From the NCBI GenBank assembly GCA_030039695.1, contig JASHVB010000569.1, forward strand, positions 1 to 5,116: a stretch of 5,116 bases of DNA, written 5' to 3'. The notes under the pieces are model-generated. The model was not told the origin of the DNA and did no database searches. It was given only the letters and a program-made list of their open reading frames with translations. This document shows, in pieces, positions 1 through 5,116 of this stretch (within the stretch, counting starts at the first letter, position 1; every line of letters begins with the position of its first letter). The stretch comes from Acetobacteraceae bacterium. GTDB lineage: Bacteria; Pseudomonadota; Alphaproteobacteria; Acetobacterales; Acetobacteraceae. Both the position numbers and the translations under genes were made by a program.

Positions 1-645
1 CTCGAAGAGCAGCAGGATGTCGGGGCGCTCGGCGTTGTACGATCCGCCGATGAGGAAGATGTCGCCCTGGCGTGCGGCGATGCGTGCGCAGGCGATCCGG
101 ACAGCGTCGGTCCCCGCCGCCTCCTCGCCCATAAAGGTCCGCGATGAGCCGACCACACCATGGACGATCGAAATATTCCCAGCCAGCAGATTAGACAGCT
201 GCGCCAGGAACAGGGTCGGGCGGAGGTCTGACTGGAGTCGGGCGTTGAGGACCCCGGCGGCGTCATCCGCGTGCCGCAGGTCCGATAGAATGGCTTCGTC
301 CGCGGCGTAGTCGCGTTCGCCGCCGCCGGCTGCAACAATCATGTCCATGCGGCCGAGCAAGTCGGGGTTCCCCTTCACCCCGGCGGCGTCCAGGGCGAGA
401 CCGGCCGCGTGCACGCCGATGCGTTGCCAGGGCTCCATTTGCCGCTGGTCGCCGCGCTTAGGGATTTGCTGGTCGAAGGCGAGCGCCGCCAACGGGTGAA
501 CGCTGAACGGAGCGAACCGCGCCTCGTCCACGACAGGCGCGAATCCGCCCGGGGCGTTCAGCGCGGACCAGTGCGCCTCTAGCCCCTCGCCGAGGCAGGA
601 CACCAGACCGATCCCGGTGATCAGCGCATCACGCTCCGCCGTCAT
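1..645 (-). CDS. fabF2XL: FabF2XL-type beta-ketoacyl-ACP synthase homologue, partial (N-terminal 215 residues)
   Basis: This is the N-terminal half of a thiolase-fold ketosynthase (a full protein is about 400 residues); it runs off the left edge without a stop. It begins MTAERDALITGIGLVS, a typical KAS start with the T-G-I-G turn. Residues 145-165 (LFLAQLSNLLAGNISIVHG) and the strand IFLIGG at 196-201 match the FabF core. Aligned without gaps from Gly178 to that Gly-Gly, the catalytic Cys of FabF (T-A-C-T-S-G) falls on Glu175 in G-E-E-A-A-G, so this protein should not form the acyl-Cys intermediate. I recall the same S-S-R-T-F-M-G-E-E stretch in rhizobial FabF2XL, so this is probably a family trait and not decay. 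Its ATG shares an ATGA overlap with the fabZXL stop. Role: elongation of the lipid A very-long-chain fatty acid on AcpXL in the cytoplasm, probably with an active FabF1XL beyond the edge. The family call is firm; the subtype rests on context and remembered similarity. Confidence 0.87.
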   Translation of the reverse strand, partial: MTAERDALITGIGLVSCLGEGLEAHWSALNAPGGFAPVVDEARFAPFSVHPLAALAFDQQIPKRGDQRQMEPWQRIGVHAAGLALDAAGVKGNPDLLGRMDMIVAAGGGERDYAADEAILSDLRHADDAAGVLNARLQSDLRPTLFLAQLSNLLAGNISIVHGVVGSSRTFMGEEAAGTDAVRIACARIAARQGDIFLIGGSYNAERPDILLLFE

Positions 646-1109
646 GCGAGGAAAGCCTCCGGCACCGCGACGCGCCGCGCGGTTTCCAGCATCTGCGCGC
701 GCAGCGTCTCATTGGGGAATGGCACGACGCGGTAGCGGATCTCCGCCTCCGCCACCGGCTTGCCGACGGATGCGATGCGAGCGTTCACCACCGCATAGCC
801 AGAACCATCATGGACCAGAGTGGCCTCCGCCTCCAGCCTCTGGCCAGGGGAGACGAAGGCACGCAATTTCGCTTCCTTCACCTGCGCCAGGAACGGCATG
901 CGCGCGAAGCGCAGCATGGCCAATACGAGCCAGCCGCCAGTCTGCGCCATGGTCTCGATCATCAGCACGCCAGGCAGCAGAGGGTAGCCCGGGAAATGGC
1001 CCTCGAAGACCGGGCTTTCCTCCGGCACGACGCAGTCGGCCCGGACGTGCCGTGCCACCGGATCGAGCGCAGAGATCCGGTCCACCATCTGGAAATATTC
1101 GAGGCGCAT
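642..1109 (-). CDS. fabZXL: FabZ-type 3-hydroxyacyl-ACP dehydratase of the VLCFA/lipid A pathway
   Basis: This 155-residue hot-dog-fold dehydratase removes water from 3-hydroxyacyl-ACP to give the trans-2-enoyl-ACP. The active-site segment is complete: G-H-F-P-G-Y-P-L-L-P-G-V at 37-48 with catalytic His38, then I-E-T-M-A-Q at 51-56 with catalytic Glu52. Length is normal for FabZ. The start at 1109 (MRLEYFQMVDRI) was chosen because FabZ proteins of this cluster begin with a similar LEYFQM-D sequence; an open frame continues upstream but only as a shadow of acpXL. An AAGG lies 12 nt before the start, inside the end of acpXL. It begins 4 bp after the acpXL stop, and its TGA overlaps the ATG of the ketosynthase, so translation is probably coupled along the operon. 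Between AcpXL and FabF2XL it most likely acts on AcpXL-bound long chains in the cytoplasm. Dehydratase identity is strong; the XL specialisation is inferred from neighbours. Confidence 0.92.
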   Translation of the reverse strand: MRLEYFQMVDRISALDPVARHVRADCVVPEESPVFEGHFPGYPLLPGVLMIETMAQTGGWLVLAMLRFARMPFLAQVKEAKLRAFVSPGQRLEAEATLVHDGSGYAVVNARIASVGKPVAEAEIRYRVVPFPNETLRAQMLETARRVAVPEAFLA

Positions 1110-1113
1110 CCAG

Positions 1114-1395
1114 TCAGGCGGCCTTAACGGCCACCAAATGGTCGATGTTCGCGCACAGGTCCTTGAGGACGAAGTACTGGTCCGAGGACACCTTCCCCTC
1201 GTTGACTTCCTGGGTCCATTGCTCGAGCGGCATCTTGATACCAAACGCCTTGTCGATGGCGAAGGCGACGTCGAGGAAGTCGAGGCTGTCGATGCCGAGG
1301 TCATTGATGGCGTGACTGTCCGGCGTGATCTTCTCACGTGGGATATCGCAGGTTTCCGAAATGATTCCGGCGACGGTATCAAAAGTTGACGGCAT
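1114..1395 (-). CDS. acpXL: AcpXL, acyl carrier protein for the very-long-chain fatty acid of lipid A
   Basis: This 93-residue acidic carrier protein has the phosphopantetheine site [10 protein letters not shown] at 33-42, with Ser37 the attachment residue. It is longer than housekeeping AcpP (about 78 residues) and has the AcpXL-specific second half: [20 protein letters not shown] (51-70) followed by a Y-F-V-L-K-D-L-C segment (74-81). These match the AcpXL family as I know it from rhizobia. It carries the C26-C30 hydroxylated chain while it is built and delivers it to lipid A through the acyltransferase LpxXL. The ATG at 1395 is preceded by AGGGG 10 nt upstream; the frame stays open to 1530, but that extension is arginine- and proline-rich and unlike any ACP. 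It is first in a tight operon with fabZXL and the ketosynthase and has its own upstream non-coding region. Confidence 0.95.
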   Translation of the reverse strand: MPSTFDTVAGIISETCDIPREKITPDSHAINDLGIDSLDFLDVAFAIDKAFGIKMPLEQWTQEVNEGKVSSDQYFVLKDLCANIDHLVAVKAA

Positions 1396-1554
1396 GCGAT
1401 CAGTGCCCCTGTGGCGGCGTGCCGGCACTATCATTGCCACGGGTTGTGCCGCAAGGGGCGGCGGCCGGACGGATGGCACCCGCCCGGGCATCCAGACACC
1501 GGCCGGGAGCTCCGTCACGCCGCGTCGCAACGGCCCGCTCCGCTGCCGACATCC
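1396..1554 (-). promoter_or_regulatory. Non-coding region with candidate acpXL promoter
   Basis: These 159 bp between the MFS stop and acpXL should hold the promoter of the lipid A operon. The best sigma70-like pair is TTGCGG at 1454-1449 and GATAGT at 1432-1427, 16 bp apart, which would start transcription near 1420 and give a leader of about 25 nt that includes the AGGGG ribosome site. The same stretch reads TGGCAATGATAGTGC (1439-1425), with GG and GC at the -24/-12 spacing of sigma54 promoters, but it lacks the first T of the TTGC box. A perfect 10-bp palindrome, GTGCCGGCAC, lies at 1419-1428 across the -10/start area. An imperfect GGATG...CATCC inverted repeat sits at 1471-1493 without a T-run, so I do not call a terminator for the MFS gene. 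Match quality is modest; only the location is well supported. Confidence 0.35.
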
Positions 1555-2778
1555 TCACATCGGGTGTTTGGGGCCGCTTGGTAGCCACAGGATGGCCAGA
1601 GCCAAGGCGGCACCGACTGCGATGCCGGTCGCAGCGGTCAGCGCGGCAAATCCCGCGGTGCCGAAGATGACCCCAGCCAGCGCCGAACCGGCCGACGCGG
1701 CGAGCGACGTTGCCGCATAGAACAACCCGGTACTCTCACCGCGTGCTTCCGGCGCCAGCCGCACCGACAGGGCATTGGCAGAGACCCCGAGCATGGGCCA
1801 GACGAATTGGATCAGGCCGAAGCCGACCAGAATCGACATGCCGGTCCAGCTCATGTGGCATAGGTCCAGCGCCACCATCGCCGCCAGCAGGGCGAACCGG
1901 GCTGCGAAGCCCGCGATCAGCATCCGTCCGCCGCCGACCCGGTGAGTGACGACACCGATGGGCGTGTAGAGGAGCAAACTAAGGCCGACGCCGATGGCGT
2001 AGGCGCCGGACGGCAGGATCGGGTCCATCCCCAACTGATGGATCATCGCCACCGGAAACATGGTGGCGAACCCGTTCATCGCCAAATAGCCGACCAGCCA
2101 CACGATCAGGAACCGTCGCAGCGGCCGGTTGATAACCCTCAGGTACGCACTGATCTCCGCCCAGCCCGCCCGATGACCACGATGCGCTGCCGAGGCGGCT
2201 GCGTCGCCTCCCACAATCGGCCCCGCCTCCGGCTTATGGCGTGAGTCGCGGCTCAACCGACCCGGCGCGGCGATGCCGAGGCCGCCGGCTGCCAGCAGCG
2301 CTGCGCCCGCTAAGACAAAGCCCTCGCCCGGACGGGTGCGGGCAACGATACCGGCTGCGATCAGCCCCAGAACCTGTCCCGCGCTGATGATCCGTTGCAG
2401 CCGCGCGACGCGGCTGTCCCATTCAGTATCTGGCGCGCCCTGGATTGCCAGGACGTTGCCGGCTGTGGTGGCCGCCATGGTGCCGAGCCCGGCAGCGGCC
2501 GCGATCGCAATGCGCAGCGTTACGCCGGCGGTGTCGAACAACAGCAACAGCAAGCCCGAGGCCACGGTGCCCCAAATCAGCAGATCCCGATGACGGCCAG
2601 ATCGGTCGGCCCAGGTGCCCAGAACCGGCGCGGCAAGTCCGAACAACGAGAACACCGCATAGGTGATGCCGGCCGAGCTGCCACTCGGAGCGACCAGGGG
2701 CAGCAGGACGGGCAACAGGCCGTTTTGTGTGAGGCCCAGCAGCCCGTAAGCGAGCAGCCACAGGTCGGCGCGCTTCAT
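1555..2778 (-). CDS. Major facilitator superfamily (MFS) transporter, 12 predicted helices
   Basis: This 407-residue inner-membrane protein is mostly hydrophobic. Helices fall at about 7-30, 36-55, 66-84, 90-112, 130-147 and 152-171, then a polar cytoplasmic loop at 172-220, then 222-245, 256-278, 286-306, 312-334, 346-372 and 377-399. This is the 6+6 MFS plan. The loop between helices 2 and 3 carries motif A as G-T-W-A-D-R-S-G-R-H-R-D (54-65). The class is therefore secure, but substrate and direction (uptake or efflux) cannot be read from the sequence. It starts 36 bp after the amidase stop on the same strand and is probably the last gene of the dioxygenase-amidase-MFS operon, which suggests it moves the substrate or a product of those enzymes. 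The GGCAGG ribosome site 7 nt before the ATG lies in one arm of an inverted repeat, pointing to coupled translation. Confidence 0.87.
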   Translation of the reverse strand: MKRADLWLLAYGLLGLTQNGLLPVLLPLVAPSGSSAGITYAVFSLFGLAAPVLGTWADRSGRHRDLLIWGTVASGLLLLLFDTAGVTLRIAIAAAAGLGTMAATTAGNVLAIQGAPDTEWDSRVARLQRIISAGQVLGLIAAGIVARTRPGEGFVLAGAALLAAGGLGIAAPGRLSRDSRHKPEAGPIVGGDAAASAAHRGHRAGWAEISAYLRVINRPLRRFLIVWLVGYLAMNGFATMFPVAMIHQLGMDPILPSGAYAIGVGLSLLLYTPIGVVTHRVGGGRMLIAGFAARFALLAAMVALDLCHMSWTGMSILVGFGLIQFVWPMLGVSANALSVRLAPEARGESTGLFYAATSLAASAGSALAGVIFGTAGFAALTAATGIAVGAALALAILWLPSGPKHPM

Positions 2779-2785
2779 GCGAGGG

Positions 2786-2814
2786 CCTGCCGCAGCCAGA
2801 CGACGGGCGGCAGG
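2786..2814 (-). repeat. Perfect 8-bp inverted repeat over the MFS ribosome-binding site
   Basis: On the transcribed strand, CCTGCCGC (2814-2807) follows the amidase TGA directly and is the exact complement of GCGGCAGG (2793-2786), with a 13-nt loop. The second arm contains the only purine-rich ribosome site (GGCAGG) before the MFS ATG, 7 nt away. If folded in mRNA, the stem would hide this site until a ribosome finishing the amidase opens the first arm. There is no T-run, so it is not a typical intrinsic terminator. The pairing is read directly; the coupling role is inferred. Confidence 0.55.
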
Positions 2815-3771
2815 TCAGAACAGCAGGCCCTTGCGCAGCAGGCCGTGCACGCCCTTTTCGCCATTCACCGTCTGCGTCACATGGAAGTCTACGGCCAAAG
2901 AGCAGAATTGATAGGCTTGCTCACGCGACAGATTGCTACGTGCGCAGATAAAACGGATCATTTCGCGCAGCGCCTGTTTCATCGCGAGGTCGAGGTCCTC
3001 GTTCATGCCCATCGAAATGAAATGCGTCGCCGTTTCGGCGCGCGGATAGCCCAGCAACGGATCGCGCGCCCCGTTGCCCTTGTGCAGGATCAGCGTGAAG
3101 GTACCGGTCAGGCAGATTTCCAGTGCATTGATACAGACCTCGCCGTCACCCTGCACGCCGTGGCCGTCGCCAGCGCTGAACTTCGCGCCTTCGGTCCACA
3201 CCGGGAGATACAGCGTGGTGCCTTCTGTCAGCTCCTTGTTATCCAGATTGCCGCCATGCTCGCGCGGCTGGATGGTGGAGATGGTGCCGTAGCGAGGCGG
3301 CGGCGCGACGCCCATCACGCCGAAAAACGGCGCGAGCGGCAATTCTGTTCCCCACGGCAGCGTGCAGGTGCGGCGTCCGCGGTCCACGGGGATGTGACTG
3401 AGATAACGGTCGGGAAAATCCTCGGGCAGTGTGCCGGCGAGCGGGCGGAACCCGCAGTAGCCCCAGTCGTTCCCGAGCTCGATCTTGTCGATCCGCACTT
3501 CCAGCATGTCGCCCGGCGCGGCGCCGGTAACGGCCACCGGACCGGTCAGAATATGCCCGCCGCCGCGATGAATGTTTGAGGCGTGAATCGCCGCCAGTGC
3601 CGGGGGGATTTTGAAACCGGACCCGGACGGCGGCATCACCTCCGGTGCGCCAGAGACACATTCCAAAACAACTGTGTCGCCGGAATTGATGCTGAGCAGC
3701 GGCGGATAAGCTGCATCGAACGTCCCCCAACGCACGGTTTCCGGGGACGCCGCCAGGCGATGCGTCGCCAT
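2815..3771 (-). CDS. Acetamidase/formamidase-family amidohydrolase (FmdA/AmdA)
   Basis: This 318-residue cytoplasmic hydrolase, of normal family length, would split a small amide to ammonia and a carboxylate. Family landmarks appear in order: G-H-I-L-T-G-P-V (72-79) followed by G-A-A-P-G-D-M-L-E-V (83-92); P-F-F-G-V-M-G-V-A-P (148-157); G-G-N-L-D-N-K-E-L near 173-181, then T-L-Y-L-P-V; G-D-G-H-G-V-Q-G-D-G-E-V (201-212), the hallmark acidic/His segment; and N-E-D-L-D-L-A-M-K-Q-A-L (257-268). The ATG at 3771 is chosen for its AGGAG 10 nt upstream; the frame continues to 3870 but that part overlaps the dioxygenase gene and is Arg/Ser-rich. It follows the dioxygenase by 52 bp and precedes the MFS gene by 36 bp, so all three are probably cotranscribed. 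A small stem (CTG-CGGC...GCCG-CAG, one-base bulge) lies at 3789-3806 in the upstream gap. Family is clear; the true substrate is unknown and may be an amide released by the neighbouring oxygenase. Confidence 0.9.
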   Translation of the reverse strand: MATHRLAASPETVRWGTFDAAYPPLLSINSGDTVVLECVSGAPEVMPPSGSGFKIPPALAAIHASNIHRGGGHILTGPVAVTGAAPGDMLEVRIDKIELGNDWGYCGFRPLAGTLPEDFPDRYLSHIPVDRGRRTCTLPWGTELPLAPFFGVMGVAPPPRYGTISTIQPREHGGNLDNKELTEGTTLYLPVWTEGAKFSAGDGHGVQGDGEVCINALEICLTGTFTLILHKGNGARDPLLGYPRAETATHFISMGMNEDLDLAMKQALREMIRFICARSNLSREQAYQFCSLAVDFHVTQTVNGEKGVHGLLRKGLLF

Positions 3772-3823
3772 TCTGGACTCTCCTGCTTCTGCGGCTAAGC
3801 CGACAGGCTGTGAACTGCCACGG

Positions 3824-4714
3824 CTACGCGGCTTCTTGCAACGTCGATCCGACGTCCAGCGTGGTCGCACGGCGGAGGTCGCGCGGCTGGCTTTCGTCGT
3901 GCGGCCGACCGCGGTGCATGGTGCAGCGGTTGTCCCAGATCACGAGGTCGCCCACTCGCCACTTGTGGCTGTACACGAACTGCGGCTGCGTTGCGTGCGT
4001 GTTGAGATCGAGCAGCAGCAGGCGTCCCTCGGCGATCGGCCAACCGATGATGTGCGAGGCGTGCGCCGACAAGTACAGTGTCTTGCGGCCCGAACGCGGA
4101 TGCCGGCGCACGAGGCGCTGCGGCGATGGTGGATATTTCTCACGCTCGCCTGGCGGAAATTGGGTAAAGCCGATCTGGCCACGCGACCAGAAGATGTCAT
4201 GTTCTGCGACCAGCCCCTCGATCTCGGCTTTCGTTGCGTCGGGTAGCGCGTCATAGGCGGCGCGCATATCCGCGAATTCGGTCTCGCCCCCGCCGAGCGC
4301 GGATGCCGGCGGCACCTTGACCGCGTGCAGCATGCCCAGAACGACCGGTGTCGGCATGTACGATGCGTCAGTGTGCCACAGACGATTGCCGAGACTGTCC
4401 AGCCGGCGGCGATCGTCGCGTGCCCGAATGCGATTGTCCTCATCGAGGTTGGAGATGTCGCCGATCTGCGGAATACTGAGCCGCCGCCTGCCGCCTTGTA
4501 ACGCGGCACGGCCGACCTCCAGTGGCCCAAACAAAGCAGCAAAGTCGCGTAACTGTGCGTCCGTGAGGCGCTGGTCATGGAACACCACGACGGCATGGCG
4601 ATCGATTGCGGCCCAGATCGCACCGATTGCCTCCGCGTCAACGCCCTTGCCAAGGTCGATGCCCGTCGTCTCGCAACCGATAAACGGATGCAGCGGACGG
4701 GTTTCGAGCGACAT
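3824..4714 (-). CDS. TfdA-like Fe(II)/2-oxoglutarate-dependent dioxygenase (TauD/TfdA family)
   Basis: This 296-residue jelly-roll oxygenase uses O2 and 2-oxoglutarate to hydroxylate its substrate, releasing CO2 and succinate. The metal triad is intact: W-H-T-D (His114, Asp116) and M-H-R-G (His267). Arg278 and Arg282 lie 11 and 15 residues after His267, the spacing of the 2-oxoglutarate-binding arginines in TauD and TfdA. Several stretches closely resemble 2,4-D dioxygenase TfdA as I remember it: D-M-R-A-A-Y-D-A-L-P (149-158), A-H-A-S-H (217-221) then P-I-A-E-G-R, and V-G-D-L-V-I-W-D-N-R-C with L-R-R-A-T-T-L-D to the end. The start at 4714 has GGGAG 7 nt upstream; an in-frame ATG at 4735 has no such site. 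It is first in a probable operon with an amidase and an MFS transporter. An aryloxyalkanoate, taurine-like or other ether/amine substrate is possible; none is proven. Confidence 0.9.
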   Translation of the reverse strand: MSLETRPLHPFIGCETTGIDLGKGVDAEAIGAIWAAIDRHAVVVFHDQRLTDAQLRDFAALFGPLEVGRAALQGGRRRLSIPQIGDISNLDEDNRIRARDDRRRLDSLGNRLWHTDASYMPTPVVLGMLHAVKVPPASALGGGETEFADMRAAYDALPDATKAEIEGLVAEHDIFWSRGQIGFTQFPPGEREKYPPSPQRLVRRHPRSGRKTLYLSAHASHIIGWPIAEGRLLLLDLNTHATQPQFVYSHKWRVGDLVIWDNRCTMHRGRPHDESQPRDLRRATTLDVGSTLQEAA

Positions 4715-4955
4715 GGTCTTTCTCCCGACTGTCATGGCGCGGCCCGAACGGCTCGCGTCTTACGTGTCTCCGCTGCGGCAACGCTACTCGCCCCGTGCGC
4801 GTAACGAGGTTTGCCGGATGGCCCAGGCGGAGCCTCGTCGAGACGGGGTAAACCAGGACGGAACATAGCTTTGCTGGCGGGGCCATGAATACAGCGATCG
4901 TAACCGGCGCGTAGCCGGCCCGGGGTCGCGCGGCGCGATTTGATCCACGCACGAA
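4715..4955 (-). promoter_or_regulatory. Non-coding leader/promoter region of the dioxygenase operon
   Basis: This 241-bp stretch between the RecX-like gene and the dioxygenase holds no gene I can support on either strand. It should contain the operon promoter, but no strong -35/-10 pair is visible; the best is a weak TTCATG...TATGTT pair, 16 bp apart (about 4888 down to 4861). The ribosome site GGGAG lies 7 nt before the dioxygenase ATG. A loose imperfect inverted repeat (GGCAA/TTGCC with inner CTCG/CGAG) spans 4777-4815 and could be a leader stem or an operator. No regulator gene is present in the window. Confidence 0.3.
4904..4938 (-). repeat. Two adjacent GC-rich inverted repeats after the RecX-like gene
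   Basis: TCGCGC-C-GCGCGA (4938-4926) starts 17 bp after the RecX-like stop and is a perfect 6-bp inverted repeat about a single base. CCGGC-TACGC-GCCGG (4918-4904) follows 7 bp later with 5-bp arms. They could slow polymerase or mark the 3' end of the recX transcript, but no T-run follows. Short GC palindromes are common in GC-rich DNA, so the function is uncertain. Confidence 0.3.
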
Positions 4956-5116
4956 TCACCGCCGCAACGCATCGACCAGCGCGGTCGCCTCCTCTGTCGG
5001 CATCGCCAGGGCACGCCGCGCCACCGATTGGGGGAAGCCGCCCCGGGCGAGTACCCCCAGCTCGCGCCGCCGCCCAGCTTCGTCCGGCACGCCGCCGGCG
5101 CGGAACGGACCGATGC
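4956..5116 (-). CDS. recX: RecX-like regulatory protein, partial (C-terminal 52 residues)
   Basis: This is the end of a minus-strand gene that enters from the right edge and stops with TGA at 4956-4958. The visible part starts I-G-P-F-R-A-G-G, has an arginine-rich helix R-R-R-E-L-G-V-L-A-R-G-G-F (15-27), then S-V-A-R-R-A-L-A-M, and ends V-D-A-L-R-R. In RecX proteins the last three-helix repeat has the same plan: a charged helix ending in (A)-R-x-G-F, followed by a short helix with (A)-R-R-A-L. RecX binds and modulates RecA filaments in the cytoplasm. In the same 161 bp the other two minus-strand frames give Arg/Ser/Pro-rich sequence with no family look. It is separated from the dioxygenase by 241 bp and is probably not part of that operon. 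Only the C-terminus is seen, so this is a recognition from a short sequence. Confidence 0.6.
   Translation of the reverse strand, partial: IGPFRAGGVPDEAGRRRELGVLARGGFPQSVARRALAMPTEEATALVDALRR

Noticed and set aside
617..1315. Plus-strand open frame of 232 codons opposite acpXL, fabZXL and the start of the ketosynthase gene
   Set aside because: The product is Pro/Arg/Ser-rich and matches no family, while the opposite strand encodes three recognisable enzymes.
1110..1382. Upstream extension of the fabZXL frame
   Set aside because: It runs through acpXL in another frame and gives Ser/Thr/Arg-rich sequence; FabZ homology starts at the ATG at 1109.
1471..1493. Possible terminator hairpin after the MFS gene
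   Set aside because: Arms are only 5 bp plus a mismatch and no T-run follows.
1396..1530. N-terminal extension of acpXL to an upstream ATG
   Set aside because: The extra residues are unlike any ACP, and the ATG at 1395 has a good AGGGG site.
2395..3579. Long plus-strand open frame of 394 codons opposite the amidase and MFS genes
   Set aside because: It starts with TTG without a ribosome site, its product is rich in Gln, Arg and Ala with no domain look, and it lies wholly antisense to two well-supported genes; such frames are expected in GC-rich DNA.
3772..3870. N-terminal extension of the amidase by 33 residues
   Set aside because: It overlaps the end of the dioxygenase gene, is Arg/Ser-rich, and the ATG at 3771 has a strong AGGAG site.
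3940..4653. Minus-strand open frame of 237 codons inside the dioxygenase gene
   Set aside because: It is a shifted-frame shadow rich in Arg, Ser and Cys, with no motif; the overlapping frame has complete dioxygenase motifs.
4715..4735. Alternative dioxygenase start at 4735, seven codons upstream
   Set aside because: No ribosome site precedes it, whereas GGGAG sits 7 nt before the ATG at 4714; the extra codons are mainly that ribosome site read as protein.

Overview
This is a GC-rich window of alphaproteobacterial type. All recognisable genes lie on the minus strand, so transcription runs from right to left. The alphaproteobacterial call rests on AcpXL, the special acyl carrier protein for the very-long-chain fatty acid (VLCFA) of lipid A, followed by its FabZ-type dehydratase and a FabF2XL-type ketosynthase. 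That order matches the start of the known rhizobial acpXL-fabZXL-fabF2XL-fabF1XL-(dehydrogenase)-lpxXL cluster. I cannot name genus or species.

Layout from right to left: (1) 4956-5116, the last 52 codons of a RecX-like protein, cut by the window edge. (2) 4715-4955, a 241-bp non-coding stretch that holds the leader of the next operon. (3) 3824-4714, a TfdA-like Fe(II)/2-oxoglutarate dioxygenase. (4) 2815-3771, an acetamidase/formamidase-family hydrolase. (5) 1555-2778, a 12-helix MFS transporter. Genes 3-5 are spaced by 52 and 36 bp and probably form one operon. (6) 1396-1554, a non-coding stretch with the likely acpXL promoter. (7) 1114-1395 acpXL, 642-1109 fabZXL and <1-645 fabF2XL, separated by 4 bp and then by an ATGA overlap, a tightly coupled operon running off the left edge.

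The two operons appear functionally unrelated. The left one is envelope biosynthesis: AcpXL carries the growing VLCFA, FabZXL dehydrates the 3-hydroxyacyl intermediate, and the ketosynthase-like protein takes part in elongation. The visible ketosynthase has Glu where the nucleophilic Cys should be, so it is probably a non-condensing, chain-length-factor-like partner of an active synthase encoded beyond the left edge.

The right operon looks catabolic or detoxifying: an oxygenase that could hydroxylate and open an ether or amine substrate, a simple-amide hydrolase, and a transporter. Its substrate is unknown, and it is the most likely uncharacterised system here. A perfect 8-bp inverted repeat fills the amidase-MFS junction and covers the transporter's Shine-Dalgarno region, suggesting translational coupling. 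No RNA genes, CRISPR arrays, insertion sequences or transposases were seen.
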